Positions 1-9,529 of a DNA stretch of 64,000 nucleotides are shown in pieces. The stretch's first letter is position 1; every line of letters begins with the position of its first letter. A model generated the notes under the pieces. It saw only the letters and a program-made list of their open reading frames with translations, ran no database searches and was not told the origin of the DNA. The stretch is from Acidobacteriota bacterium (lineage in GTDB: Bacteria > Zixibacteria > MSB-5A5 > GN15 > FEB-12): assembly GCA_035529075.1 (NCBI GenBank), contig DATKXK010000009.1, positions 62,001-126,000 of the forward strand, written 5' to 3'. Position numbers and translations under genes: made by a program.

Positions 1-1
1 A

Positions 2-646
2 GCCATCGTTTTTATCGCGGGCTTTGTTATCTGGGCCGAGACAGATCCCCGCAGCCTGGTCAGGGCGTGCCTGGAAGACGGTCCCATAGAGTACATCTCG
101 GCGCTGCTGTTCGGTCTGACCTCGCTTGGCTTCGTCATTTTTATGGGGCGGAGCCGTTTCCTTCGACGGCGAACGGAATGGTGGCGCTACGTTTTCGTGA
201 TATGCTGGGCGCTGCTGATGTTTGTTTTCATGGGCGAGGAGGTGAGCTGGGGCCAGCGCATTTTCGACTACGAGACGCCCGCGTCCGTGCGTGACAGCAA
301 CGTGCAGGGCGAGTTCAACATACACAACTACCAGTACGTGGAGCACCAGAAGTATCGCCTTCTTTCGATCATGATGTGGGTAACGGGGTTTCTGCTTCCC
401 GTGGTTGCCCTGGCCGGCCGGGGCAGACGCCTGTTTCAGAAGCTGGCTTTCCCCGTGCTGCCCATCGGCTATATGTTGTTATTCGTGGGCGGCTGGATAT
501 TCGGGAAGTACTACTACAACATTCTTATGTACGATGCCTCGTCCGAGGTCAGAGAAATTTTGATGGCCATTGGCCTGTTCTGTTTCGCCCTGCACGGCGT
601 CATCCGCCCGCGGGATCTGTTCAGGCTGGGCCCGGAGAGCGGCTGA
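2..646 (+). CDS. Uncharacterised multi-pass membrane protein (C-terminal part)
   Basis: The reading frame is open from the first base of the window to a TGA at 644-646, so the N-terminus lies outside. The visible ~214 residues hold about five hydrophobic segments. A conserved-looking motif GEEVSWGQRIFDYETP is followed by a region reading NVQGEFNIHN. I associate this motif with a family of bacterial membrane proteins of unknown function. No catalytic motif can be named. It converges on the exopolysaccharide locus that ends at 729 on the other strand. Certain as a gene; function unknown. Confidence 0.75.
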   Translation, partial: AIVFIAGFVIWAETDPRSLVRACLEDGPIEYISALLFGLTSLGFVIFMGRSRFLRRRTEWWRYVFVICWALLMFVFMGEEVSWGQRIFDYETPASVRDSNVQGEFNIHNYQYVEHQKYRLLSIMMWVTGFLLPVVALAGRGRRLFQKLAFPVLPIGYMLLFVGGWIFGKYYYNILMYDASSEVREILMAIGLFCFALHGVIRPRDLFRLGPESG

Positions 647-728
647 CCGGACCACGGTTTTCCCTTTGCAATCTGATCCGGGGTTTCCGGCGACTTGGCC
701 GGGAATCGCGGCCCGCCGGCTGAGCCGG

Positions 729-1862
729 TCAGTTGCGGTGCGTGATCTGCTCGTAATAGGTCTGGTGGTGGGCCAGCGTATCGGCCGTGTTATACTTCAG
801 GAGGGCGTCACGGCGCGCCTTTTCACCCAGCCGGGAGGCCATCGCTTTGTCGGTGAGCAGTTCCCGGAGGGCACCGGCGAGGCTGGCGCCGTCCTCGACG
901 GAGTAAAGCAGACCTGTTTCACGGTGCGTCACGGCCTCGGGGTTGCCGCCGACGTCCGAAGCTGCAACAGGCAGTCCCATCGCCATGTACTCGATCAGGG
1001 AATTGGAAAAGCTCTCGGATTTTGAGCACATCACGGCGATGTCGAACGCCGCCAGGCAGGGGATGACGTTGCTGTATCGGCCCACGAGCGCGAACCGGTC
1101 GGTCAGCCCGCGATTATCGATGAAGCGCTGATACTGATTTCGCTCAGGCCCCTCGCCGACGACGACAAACTTGATGTTGCTGAATTCGGGGCACAGGGCG
1201 GCGGCTGCCTCGATAAGCGATTCAACGTTCTTTACGGGCCGAAGATTGGCCAGCGCCCCAATGAGAGTTTCATCGTCGCCGATGCCCCACTCGGCACGCT
1301 GCCGCTGCCGCGCGCCCTCCGGCACGGACTCAAACGCCTGCAGGTCAAGGCCGTTGTGAATGACCTTCAGTTTCGCCGCGACGACGCCTTCGGTGGCCGT
1401 CGTCCACTGAGCGACAGCAGTTGAATTGGCCAGGTAGTGGTTCGTCCACCGCCTGAGCCGCCGCAGAATAAAACGGTGCATCCGGCCGTGCCGGTAGCCG
1501 ATGTTTCGCCGGCTGGATATGACGGTCCTGCAGCCGGCCAGGCGAGCTGCCAGGGTACCGAAGATGTTGCCATCGTCGAAAAACGTCTGGACGATGTCAA
1601 ACTGCTCCCGGCCGTGCAGCTGCCGAAAACGCCGCAGACCGCGCAGGCACTGTACACTCAGAAGGCTGGCCACGTCGAGCGTGGTGACGTCGAAAGGAAG
1701 CGATTGTCGGCCAAGCCAGTCGGAGTCACGCAGGCAGATCAGGAACGGCTTGAATCGGGTCTTGTCCAGGCCGTGCAGCAGCATCAGCAACTGCTTTTCC
1801 GTACCGGCCGAGGGCGTGACGATGGTGTCGATGACGTAAGCGATTTTGATCGGTCGTGGCAT
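729..1862 (-). CDS. GT4 family glycosyltransferase
   Basis: A 377-residue GT-B glycosyltransferase expected to act at the cytoplasmic membrane face, transferring a sugar from a nucleotide donor to the lipid-linked repeat unit. The N-terminal Rossmann half has the acceptor-loop pattern AGTEKQLLMLL. The C-terminal half has GEGPE near residue 237 and the donor-binding EX7E stretch SESFSNSLIEYMAMG near 285, followed by PVAASDVGGNPE. It is the last gene of the minus-strand polysaccharide locus, 3 bases after the preceding GT4 gene, so co-transcription is very likely. Donor and acceptor cannot be read from sequence. Confidence 0.9.
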   Translation of the reverse strand: MPRPIKIAYVIDTIVTPSAGTEKQLLMLLHGLDKTRFKPFLICLRDSDWLGRQSLPFDVTTLDVASLLSVQCLRGLRRFRQLHGREQFDIVQTFFDDGNIFGTLAARLAGCRTVISSRRNIGYRHGRMHRFILRRLRRWTNHYLANSTAVAQWTTATEGVVAAKLKVIHNGLDLQAFESVPEGARQRQRAEWGIGDDETLIGALANLRPVKNVESLIEAAAALCPEFSNIKFVVVGEGPERNQYQRFIDNRGLTDRFALVGRYSNVIPCLAAFDIAVMCSKSESFSNSLIEYMAMGLPVAASDVGGNPEAVTHRETGLLYSVEDGASLAGALRELLTDKAMASRLGEKARRDALLKYNTADTLAHHQTYYEQITHRN

Positions 1863-1865
1863 AGC

Positions 1866-2972
1866 TCAGGGAACCAGTTTTCGATATATCTCCGTCAATC
1901 TCTCGTACTGCAGGTCGAAACTGAATCGGTCGAGGACTCTCCGGCGGCCTCGTTCGGCGATCTGGGCGGCCGCCTTGGGTTCTGAGGCGGCGCGGACGAC
2001 GGCTGCGGCCATGGCCGAGACGTCTCTTGCCGGGACGAGGTAACCGGTGTCCCCGTCGTCGATGATCTCAGGCACGCCTCCGACGGCCGTTGCGACTACC
2101 GGTATCTTCAGCGCCATAGCCTCGAGGACAACGTTGGGCAGTCCTTCGGACAGAGACGGGTTGATCAGGATATCGGCACCCTTGACGTGAGCCATCATAT
2201 CGGTTTCGAAGCCGGGGCAGAGCACGCGGTCCTGCAGGCCCAGCCGGCAAATGAGATTTCTGACCGATGCCAGGTCGGGACCGTCGCCGTACAGGACAAA
2301 CCTCAGGTCGGGCCTGGGGTCGAGCGCCTGCGCGGCCGCCCTGACCAGGAAGGCCTGACCTTTCTCCCTGCTGAAGCGCCCTGCGGTGATACAAATCACG
2401 GCCTCGGACGGAAACCGGTAGTGCGAGCGCAGATCGACGGCCTGCAGGTTGTCAAGGCTGCTGACGTCAATCGCATTATGGACCACCGACATCTTGCGGC
2501 CCGGCACGAGGCGTCTGGTCAGCCGCCGCCGCTGGGCGTCCGAGACGGCAACGACGTGATCGGCGAACCTGATGATCATCTTCTCGATCGTGTGATAGAT
2601 TCGGACCTTGACGTTCTCGGCGGTCCAGCCCCGGGAGAAGGCGAGCCACCGGGTGCTGCTGCCGCGAGTGGCCAGCCAGCCGATGAGGTGCGACCGGTAG
2701 TCGTGTGTGCACAGGATGTCGGTCTGCTCCTGTGTCATGTACCGCCGAAGCGCGCTGACGGCCGCCGGGTCGTACGGATTCCTGACGTCAAAGGCATGCG
2801 TGGGAACGTTGTCGCTCGCGATAACTTTGAGGAACCGGGGCGTCAAGCCGTGCTCGACAAAAGAGCAGACGGTGACGCCATACGGCGAGCCGAGCGACCT
2901 GACGGCGTGAACGTGCAACTGCCGCTCGGGCCCTCCGTAGAAGTTAGAGGCTCTCAGGTGGATGATGTTCAT
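1866..2972 (-). CDS. GT4 family glycosyltransferase
   Basis: A 368-residue GT-B enzyme. The ATG at 2972 overlaps the upstream gene's stop as ATGA, so I use it instead of an in-frame start 19 codons earlier; the chosen N-terminus, MNIIHLRASNFYGGPERQL, is typical of the family. The C-terminal donor domain has GDGPD and the EX7E element SEGLPNVVLEAMALKIP, then VVATAVGGVPEI and GYLVP. It is the second of three consecutive GT4 genes, so the repeat unit probably needs several successive transfers. Specificity is unknown. Confidence 0.9.
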   Translation of the reverse strand: MNIIHLRASNFYGGPERQLHVHAVRSLGSPYGVTVCSFVEHGLTPRFLKVIASDNVPTHAFDVRNPYDPAAVSALRRYMTQEQTDILCTHDYRSHLIGWLATRGSSTRWLAFSRGWTAENVKVRIYHTIEKMIIRFADHVVAVSDAQRRRLTRRLVPGRKMSVVHNAIDVSSLDNLQAVDLRSHYRFPSEAVICITAGRFSREKGQAFLVRAAAQALDPRPDLRFVLYGDGPDLASVRNLICRLGLQDRVLCPGFETDMMAHVKGADILINPSLSEGLPNVVLEAMALKIPVVATAVGGVPEIIDDGDTGYLVPARDVSAMAAAVVRAASEPKAAAQIAERGRRRVLDRFSFDLQYERLTEIYRKLVP

Positions 2973-4168
2973 TTGCCGCCCGCGAGAGAGTTCAGGTAGC
3001 GGTTGAGCCGGGCCGCAAGCGTCTGCCACCGGTAGTGAGACTCGACCAGGAGCCGGCCGCCGCGGGCAACGGATTGCCGCAGCACTTCGTCATCAATGCA
3101 GCGCAGAACGGAACGGGCGAATGACTCGTCACCGTCGGCAATGATGATATTGTCACCGTCAGTCACGGCCAGTCCTTCGGCGCCCACCGAGGTTGACACC
3201 ACCGCTTTCTCCATAGCCATCGCTTCCAGAATTTTCAATCTGGAACCTCCGCCGATTCGCAGGGGGACGACGTAGACGGCGGCGCGGGCGATGTATGGCC
3301 GGACGTCGTCGACGGTGCCCGTAACGGTGACACCGTCGACCCGGGCCAGGCTCGTCACCTGTGCGGTCGGGTTTCGGCCCACGAGAACGGCTTTCATGCA
3401 GGGTCTCCGGCGGCGAAGGAGCGGGAATACGTTCTCGACGAAGTACCTGGCCGCATCCTGGTTGGGCCGCCAATCCATGGCGCCGGTAAAGACCACGAGA
3501 TCGCGATTGACGTCGGCGGCCTGCGGCCTGAAGTAGTCCATGTCGACGCCGTTCTCGATGACCTGAACGGTGTAGCCTGCGCCGTACGCCTCGATCGCGT
3601 CGGCTTCTTCCTTCGAAACGGCCGTCGCACCGTCGGCCCAGCCGAAGCACTGCCTTTCAAAGCGCTCCACCTTTCGCCGCTGGATCGCTATGTAGAGCTT
3701 CTTGAGCGGGTTCTTCTCGTAAGCCTCGTACCGCCGCCAGATCGATGACTCGATGTTGTGGGCGACTATCACGGTTGCGGGTCCGTGCAGGTCCCGGATA
3801 AAAACGGCGTATGGAGTCCACTCGCAGATCAGGACGTCGTACCGGCTCGCGGCGAGCAGCTCGTTCAGCCGGTCCCGAAACCGCCTGGTGTAGTGGCTCG
3901 TCACGATGTAGGGGTAAGGCGAAAACAGGTTGAGCAATAATCTTGCGTAGAACCGCACACCGGCCTGCGTTCGCTGCGGCGGGCGCACCACCACGGGCGA
4001 GATTTTGTGCCGGCGCAATTGTCGAAAAGACTCGCTGTCGGGCGTGCCGTAGGCAAGGTACGTTATCTCGTTGTCGCTGGCCAGGAGCCGGGTCAGGTTG
4101 AAGGTCCTGCTGCGTTTGCCGGAATTCACCGGGTAGGGAAGTTCTTCGTCGATGACCAGTATCTTCAT
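2969..4168 (-). CDS. GT4 family glycosyltransferase (exopolysaccharide type)
   Basis: A 399-residue glycosyltransferase with an N-terminal glycosyltransferase-4-like domain beginning MKILVIDEELPYPVNSGKRSR. The C-terminal half contains ENGVDMDYFRP, FTGAMDWRPN and the donor-binding segment GGGSRLKILEAMAMEK followed by VVSTSVGAEGL. This layout resembles the sugar transferases linked to exosortase/EPS loci, although no exosortase is in the window. It lies 1 base from the CapK/PaaK-like gene upstream and overlaps the next GT4 gene by 4 bases. Confidence 0.88.
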   Translation of the reverse strand: MKILVIDEELPYPVNSGKRSRTFNLTRLLASDNEITYLAYGTPDSESFRQLRRHKISPVVVRPPQRTQAGVRFYARLLLNLFSPYPYIVTSHYTRRFRDRLNELLAASRYDVLICEWTPYAVFIRDLHGPATVIVAHNIESSIWRRYEAYEKNPLKKLYIAIQRRKVERFERQCFGWADGATAVSKEEADAIEAYGAGYTVQVIENGVDMDYFRPQAADVNRDLVVFTGAMDWRPNQDAARYFVENVFPLLRRRRPCMKAVLVGRNPTAQVTSLARVDGVTVTGTVDDVRPYIARAAVYVVPLRIGGGSRLKILEAMAMEKAVVSTSVGAEGLAVTDGDNIIIADGDESFARSVLRCIDDEVLRQSVARGGRLLVESHYRWQTLAARLNRYLNSLAGGK

Positions 4169-4169
4169 C

Positions 4170-5519
4170 CTACGGCAGGTCCTCTTCTTTGAGCCTGGAA
4201 ACCGAGAACTGGTACTTTCCCCGGGGCGTCATGGGAATCTGCGTGACATACTCGATATCGTACTTCATGGCGGGACCGAAAACACCCGAGACCGTCCGGG
4301 CCAGTTTTTCAAGGGTGTGTTGACCGAAGTCGGCGTCCTTGACGATCTTGAATGTGACCTGGTCCGGTTTTTCCTGTACGATCTGCACCTGCCTGAGGCC
4401 CGGGATGTGGATGACGAACGTATCCAGGATGCTTATGCCTGATATCTTCCTGCCTTCAGGTGTGTACAGGATATCGGCGGTTCTGCCGGAGACTCTGCCC
4501 AGGCGGGGCAGTCCCCGGCCACACGCGCACGCGCCGCCCAGGGTGGTGGCCGTGTCACCGATTTCGTAGCGTATGAACGGCATGCCCCGGTTGACCAGGT
4601 CGGTTATAACGAGGTCTCCGGGACGTGTATCGTCGCCCCCGATGATCTCGACGTACAGGCCTTCGGCGCTGATGTGCAGGCCGTCGTGCTGCTCGCATTC
4701 GGAGGCGATAAGTGACAATTCTTCGCACCCGTAGCGATCAAACACGATCCTGCCGAACACGGCCTCGACCGTTTGTCGTTCCTCGGCCGACAGCGTCTCC
4801 GCAGTGGAGACGATGCTGTCGAAACAGACGTCGGTAATGGCATTGTCCCTGAGGAATTTCGCGAAAAAGTACAGTGAATGTGCGTGCCCGATGAGCGAGT
4901 GCGGTCGGTAGCGGCGCAGCTTCCGGACGAAGGCAAGGAGGTACTCGTCATCCATCTTCAGCGTATCCATGTACAGCGTCCGCTCGCACAGGGCCTTGTA
5001 CAGGCGCTCCTTGAGACTGTACTTCTTGTCCGTGTCTCCCCACAGCGCGGCCCGCCTGGCGCCCGGGAGGTAGCCGGCCCATCTGTCATGGCGATACGTA
5101 ACGGCATACTTGAAACTGAAGGCCTCGGCGTCCACGTAAAGGTGAACCGGCAGGCCGGTCGATCCGCCGGTCCGCTTGTGGGTCATCTGCTCCCGTGAGT
5201 AGCCGCGGCTGATGAGGAGTTCGCTGTTCTGTCTTATGTCGTCCTTCGTAAGGGCGGGGAGCCGGGCGAACTCCTCCCGGGACGTGACGTCGTCAGGCGT
5301 CATGCCGGCGGCATCGAACCGTCGGCGGTAGAACGTGTTGTGGGCATATACGAAGTCGAGCAGCCGTTTGACTGCCTGCCACTGGTCGGCCCGGATTTGC
5401 TCCGGCGTAAAATACTGCGAACGCATCAGGTTTCGTATAATCGGCCCGTTGCGGATTCCCCAGCGGCGGTTATAGGCCGGAATGAAAACGTGTCGGGCGA
5501 GGGTACCTGGCAGATCCAT
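4170..5519 (-). CDS. CapK/PaaK-like adenylate-forming enzyme
   Basis: About 449 residues of the phenylacetate-CoA ligase/CapK branch of the ANL superfamily. These enzymes activate a carboxylate as acyl-AMP. CapK-type members sit in capsule loci and are presumed to help acylate or amidate the polysaccharide. Visible motifs are the P-loop KRTGGSTGLPVHLY near residue 113, FDRYGCEE, GDLVITDLVNRGMPFIRYEIGD, and a late Lys in PRGKYQF. The start at 5519 overlaps the previous gene by one base (TGATG); an in-frame extension to 5687 would run inside that gene and lacks family similarity. The substrate is unknown. Confidence 0.85.
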   Translation of the reverse strand: MDLPGTLARHVFIPAYNRRWGIRNGPIIRNLMRSQYFTPEQIRADQWQAVKRLLDFVYAHNTFYRRRFDAAGMTPDDVTSREEFARLPALTKDDIRQNSELLISRGYSREQMTHKRTGGSTGLPVHLYVDAEAFSFKYAVTYRHDRWAGYLPGARRAALWGDTDKKYSLKERLYKALCERTLYMDTLKMDDEYLLAFVRKLRRYRPHSLIGHAHSLYFFAKFLRDNAITDVCFDSIVSTAETLSAEERQTVEAVFGRIVFDRYGCEELSLIASECEQHDGLHISAEGLYVEIIGGDDTRPGDLVITDLVNRGMPFIRYEIGDTATTLGGACACGRGLPRLGRVSGRTADILYTPEGRKISGISILDTFVIHIPGLRQVQIVQEKPDQVTFKIVKDADFGQHTLEKLARTVSGVFGPAMKYDIEYVTQIPMTPRGKYQFSVSRLKEEDLP

Positions 5520-6895
5520 CACGCCTCCACCTGGCGCGCCGTCGCGCCGGACGCCAATGCTGCGAGCGCCACCGTGAGAGCCGCCACCATGTACCAGGTG
5601 TACCGGTAGAGGTTGTGGCCGAACATGCCGGAGATAAGAAGGGCAAAGATGACAATGAGGAAGGCCTTGCTGAAAAGCGGAATCCATTGCATCGACTCGG
5701 GCAACTCCTCTCGTGTCAGCCGGCGCAAACGCTTCACAACGGCAAAGACAAAGTAGAACCAGGCGGCGAATCCGAGAATGCCGGTGGTCGCCAGCACTTC
5801 GATGTACAGGTTATGGGACTGCATCCACTGGGCGCGCCCGAACCTGCCCGAGGCGTTGGCCCAGGCGAACGCGCCTGCGCCCACCCCGAGGATGGGGTGC
5901 TCGGGAACCATGCGCAGCCCGGCCTGCCAGATCTCCCAGCGGCCGGAAGAGACGTCGTTGATATCTTCGCCCAACTCGGTAAACCGGGCGTAGCGGGCCT
6001 GGTATTGCTCGGGCAGCGCGAACCAGGCGGCCACCAGAAGCAGCACAGCCGCTGAGTAGTTCAGCAGCTTTTGCCTGGAGAAGGCCAGGCCGCCGAACAG
6101 GACGCCGAAAAAGGCCAGCAGGCCGCTGCGCGAGGCCGTGATCATCATCAGGTAGGTCATGAACAGCGACAACACGGCCATGCCGACCTTGGCCAGGGCG
6201 TGACGATAGTAGAGCGCCGCCGCGACGCAGATCGGTATCGAAGACACAAGCGTTGCCCCGAACGCGTTGGGGTCCTCGGAAATAGACGTCCTACCGGACA
6301 GGCGATCGACGTTCATCGTGTGGATGAATTCCCCGGAAAGGTACAGCCTGAAGGCGTCCAGCGCAATGTAGGTGATGAGGATGACGAACGCCGATACGAA
6401 CGTCATGAACCGCTTTCGAGAATCGACGATCGAGATTATCAGGTAGGCGAAGACGAGAAGCTTCAGGAAGCGGACGCAGTGGTCCTTGGTCTGCGTCATC
6501 TCGTACGAGGTGAACAGCGACAGGGCCATGACGGCCAGAATGGCTACCATCGAAAGAGTTATCTTGTCGCTCGGGAACGTAACCTTTCCTTCTCGCAGCT
6601 TCTGGCGGACAACAACGCTGATAACTGCGAAGACGCCCACGAGCAGTTCCAGGCGCAGGGGGGCGATTGACGGGTACACTTCGCCGGGGCGAAGCAGGAA
6701 GAGAGCCAGGTAGATCAGAAGCCCCCACATGGGGTACTTGAGGATCAGGGCAAGATTGACGAGGCCGGCGACGGCCACCATGATGAAGAGGGGGTCGACG
6801 AACACCGAGGCGAGCCCGGCGGCGACGGCGAACAGCAGGAGGAGGCCCCAGCCAATATGCCGATAGGTGACCGCCTGTCTGCTAATCCGCTCCAT
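5519..6895 (-). CDS. Wzy/O-antigen-ligase-like membrane protein
   Basis: About 458 residues with at least ten hydrophobic segments. A large loop contains EDPNAFGATLV, a TASRSG motif after a transmembrane segment, and then SGRWEIWQAGLRMVPEHPILGVGAGAF, the hallmark of Wzy_C/WaaL-family polymerases and ligases. It would polymerise or ligate undecaprenyl-linked oligosaccharides in the periplasm. I start at the ATG at 6895; a TTG five codons earlier is possible. A second member of the superfamily is at 62746. With the Wzx-like and Wzz-like genes of this locus it gives a complete Wzx/Wzy-dependent set. Confidence 0.85.
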   Translation of the reverse strand: MERISRQAVTYRHIGWGLLLLFAVAAGLASVFVDPLFIMVAVAGLVNLALILKYPMWGLLIYLALFLLRPGEVYPSIAPLRLELLVGVFAVISVVVRQKLREGKVTFPSDKITLSMVAILAVMALSLFTSYEMTQTKDHCVRFLKLLVFAYLIISIVDSRKRFMTFVSAFVILITYIALDAFRLYLSGEFIHTMNVDRLSGRTSISEDPNAFGATLVSSIPICVAAALYYRHALAKVGMAVLSLFMTYLMMITASRSGLLAFFGVLFGGLAFSRQKLLNYSAAVLLLVAAWFALPEQYQARYARFTELGEDINDVSSGRWEIWQAGLRMVPEHPILGVGAGAFAWANASGRFGRAQWMQSHNLYIEVLATTGILGFAAWFYFVFAVVKRLRRLTREELPESMQWIPLFSKAFLIVIFALLISGMFGHNLYRYTWYMVAALTVALAALASGATARQVEA

Positions 6896-6993
6896 ATTCT
6901 CTACCAACAACCGGCGTTGTCATGCGGCCGGCCGGGTTTGCCCGGCGCTCGGCACGCATGATCGGCAGTGCCCGAAAGCGGCGCCCGGGGGCC

Positions 6994-7848
6994 TCACGAG
7001 TTCCGCCCCGGTTGCTTGCGACCGACAAACAGCAGGTACGGACTGAAGAGAAAGCTCTCGAAACCGCCCCTGGGCACGACCAGGTACAGCATGATATCGA
7101 CCAGCCGCTGAAATTTCAACAGGAGCTTCATGAGCAGGAGCTTGACCGGCGTCTTGTTGGGGCCGTAAATCAACCCGAGATTGAGCGTGCCGATGTACTT
7201 GCACACAACGACGTCGACCGACCCGTCCCGAAAGTATGACAGCAGTTTCTTCTTGCGCATGATAGCCAGGTTGTGGGCTTTCAGCGTATGCGGGGCGAAG
7301 AACCTGATAAGCGCGTAGTTGAACCACCTGAAGTTGGGCACGGCAATCGACAGCGTACCGCCCGGTTTGAGCAGGTCGAGGTGTTTGGCGATAACGTCAG
7401 CCGTGTCGTCGAAGTGCTCGATGAATCCGTTCGACATCACGATGTCGAAATGCTCACGGTAAGCGGCCTGGAAAGCGTCGTCGAAAAAGTCGGACTGAAT
7501 CACGTTGTCGGCGCTGATCCCGTTCCCCTCGAAGAGGGCGCGATTCTGGTCGGCTCCGATTTGCGTGTACTCCACGCCGTACGGGACGTGGCCGAAATTC
7601 CGGTGAAGCCTGAGCAGCTTGTCGCCGGGGGCGCTGCCGATCTCGACCAGCTTCAGGTCGCCTTTCGGCAAGTACTTCGCGCACGCTACGTCGAACGCCA
7701 GGTGAGCGGCGTAGCCCCGCTCAATACCCGGAAAGAGCCTGTCCCTGATCCGCCGTTTCCCGGACGGCGGCTGGTCCGGGCGTTTGCCGTCGGTCGCGCT
7801 CTGCATGCTTTGCCAGTACCGACTGTCTGTCAGCCGCTTGTTTTTCAT
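6994..7848 (-). CDS. SAM-dependent class I methyltransferase
   Basis: A 284-residue protein with methyltransferase motif I as LVEIGSAPGDKLLRLHRNFG near residue 80, an acidic residue after the next strand (VEYTQIGADQNR), and FDIVMSNGFIEHFDDTADVI as the motif II/III region, then LLKPGGTLSIAVPNF. It probably methylates a sugar or sugar-derived group during repeat-unit assembly. The C-terminal third is hydrophobic and basic and may touch the membrane. About 157 bases separate it from the flippase gene upstream, a wider gap than elsewhere in the locus. Confidence 0.85.
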   Translation of the reverse strand: MKNKRLTDSRYWQSMQSATDGKRPDQPPSGKRRIRDRLFPGIERGYAAHLAFDVACAKYLPKGDLKLVEIGSAPGDKLLRLHRNFGHVPYGVEYTQIGADQNRALFEGNGISADNVIQSDFFDDAFQAAYREHFDIVMSNGFIEHFDDTADVIAKHLDLLKPGGTLSIAVPNFRWFNYALIRFFAPHTLKAHNLAIMRKKKLLSYFRDGSVDVVVCKYIGTLNLGLIYGPNKTPVKLLLMKLLLKFQRLVDIMLYLVVPRGGFESFLFSPYLLFVGRKQPGRNS

Positions 7849-8005
7849 CGTTTGCGAATGGCTTCCCCGGATAGTCGACTCGTCAGTTGCGAGTTGATCG
7901 TCGTTGTCGCAATGGGTTCTGCGATTCTATGATGTAACCTACCATATGAAATCCGGTTTTGGAACCGTTTTTTCTTCCCTGCACGGTTGTGACGCCGCGC
8001 CGACT

Positions 8006-9529
8006 TCAACGTTGTCGCGTCCGTAGAAACGCCGGCAGCCTGGCGGCCAACCCGGCTCTGGTGTCGCGGTCAAGCACCCGCCACCAGAAACCCAGCAGGA
8101 GAGCGGCGCAAAGCACGGCCACCTTGGCCACGAGACCAAACCAGCCCCAGGCCGGAAGGTATTCCCTGGTGAGAAAGGCCGGCGGCACCGTAAACACGAG
8201 CGCCGTAAGCGCCATTTTCCCCGAGTTATAGTAAAATGATCGCAGGCTGCCCTGAATGATACGGTGGAACACATAGGGGAAAACGAACGCATATATGATG
8301 AATTGCGGGATGATCGTCCCCAGTGCCACGCCGTACACGCCCAGCGGTTTTACGAGGATGACGCTCAGCACGATGTTGCCGACGGCCTCGGCCGTCAGAA
8401 CGTAGAGCAGCGGCTTGTGGCGCGAGATGCCGAGCAGAACGGAGTTGGCCATGAACTGCGGAAGGTACACGCAGGCGGGGACGATCAGAATCCACAGCAC
8501 GTTGACCGTCACCTGGAAATCCCTGCCCATCCACAGGTAGATGAACTGCCCGCCGAAAAACAGCACGGCCACACCGATGCCGGTGCACAGGTAGTACAGG
8601 TAGTTGGAGAGCCTGTTGAACAGGGCGGCAATCTCCTTGAGGTTGCTGGTCGTGTCAAGGTGGCTGATGGCCGGCACCAGCGGTATGGCGATAGCGCCGA
8701 TCATCGTGCGCAGGTAGTTTATCATCATACCCGCAATGCTGTAGTAGGTGACGTCGGTCGAGGTCAGGAAAATGCCGATGACCACGTTCTGCGTGTTGAA
8801 TATCACCATCCAGGCAATGACGATGAGGAAACTGATGATGCCGTACCCGAGAAGTTCGCGGATACAGGATTTGCTGACGTAGCTCAGGCGGTACGCAACC
8901 TCCGGCACAATGCGCTTCTGGGCCACGCGCCTGGCCACGAACTGAAGAAACGATACGGCCAAGGTAATGACAGCCATGGCCACCAGCCCGTAACCGCGGC
9001 GGATGAAGAACACGATGACAAGGGCCGTGACTATCGCGGCGGTGACGTCGATGGCATTGCCGACGTCGTACCGGTGGAAAGGCCCCAGGGACGCGCTCGT
9101 GAGGAAGTAGAACCGTACGGCCTGGTTCAGGCCGACCACCATCAGAACGATCTGCATCACGCGCACGAGCTCGGGCGCAACGTTGAAGACCCCGACGAGG
9201 AAGAGCGCTATCAGCACCGTCACAACGATGACCAGCGACCCGGAAGCGGTGTAAACGACGTTGCTGGAGTTCAGGACGGTATTGAGGCCTTCGTAATCCT
9301 TCACGGCGTAGTATTTCGGGATGTACCGGGCGAGGCTCTGCCTGAGGCCGGCGTCAAGGAAGCCCGTGTAGGCGACGACCGACAGCACCAGCGCCCATAT
9401 GCCGTACTGCTCCTTGCCGAGGTTGTGCACCAGGAAAGGATTCATGAAGAAGGCGATAGCGATGGTGGTGAGGGTCAGGGCCCAGTTGGAGAAAATGTTG
9501 CGCGCTAACGCCTGAATCGGGCTTATCAT
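8006..9529 (-). CDS. Wzx-like polysaccharide flippase (MATE/MOP superfamily)
   Basis: A 507-residue protein with 12-14 hydrophobic segments and the N-terminal pattern NPFLVHNLGKEQYGIWALVLSV typical of polysaccharide-export proteins of the MOP superfamily. Its likely role is to flip the undecaprenyl-linked repeat unit to the periplasmic face. Its start overlaps the polysaccharide deacetylase gene upstream as ATGA (9526-9529), so the two are probably translationally coupled. A long antisense frame over 8264-9508 is a codon-usage shadow. Confidence 0.88.
   Translation of the reverse strand: MISPIQALARNIFSNWALTLTTIAIAFFMNPFLVHNLGKEQYGIWALVLSVVAYTGFLDAGLRQSLARYIPKYYAVKDYEGLNTVLNSSNVVYTASGSLVIVVTVLIALFLVGVFNVAPELVRVMQIVLMVVGLNQAVRFYFLTSASLGPFHRYDVGNAIDVTAAIVTALVIVFFIRRGYGLVAMAVITLAVSFLQFVARRVAQKRIVPEVAYRLSYVSKSCIRELLGYGIISFLIVIAWMVIFNTQNVVIGIFLTSTDVTYYSIAGMMINYLRTMIGAIAIPLVPAISHLDTTSNLKEIAALFNRLSNYLYYLCTGIGVAVLFFGGQFIYLWMGRDFQVTVNVLWILIVPACVYLPQFMANSVLLGISRHKPLLYVLTAEAVGNIVLSVILVKPLGVYGVALGTIIPQFIIYAFVFPYVFHRIIQGSLRSFYYNSGKMALTALVFTVPPAFLTREYLPAWGWFGLVAKVAVLCAALLLGFWWRVLDRDTRAGLAARLPAFLRTRQR

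Noticed and set aside
2187-2999. 270-residue frame on the plus strand
   Set aside because: Antisense to a GT4 glycosyltransferase with all donor-site motifs; rejected as a shadow.
7954-7973. Small hairpin followed by six T residues on the plus strand
   Set aside because: The 5-bp stem is weak and no plus-strand gene lies upstream; on the minus strand, where the genes are, it lacks a T tract.
8264-9508. 414-residue frame on the plus strand
   Set aside because: It is exactly antisense to the Wzx-like flippase gene, is full of His/Asp/Glu low-complexity patterns, and has no motif; a shadow of GC-rich codon use.
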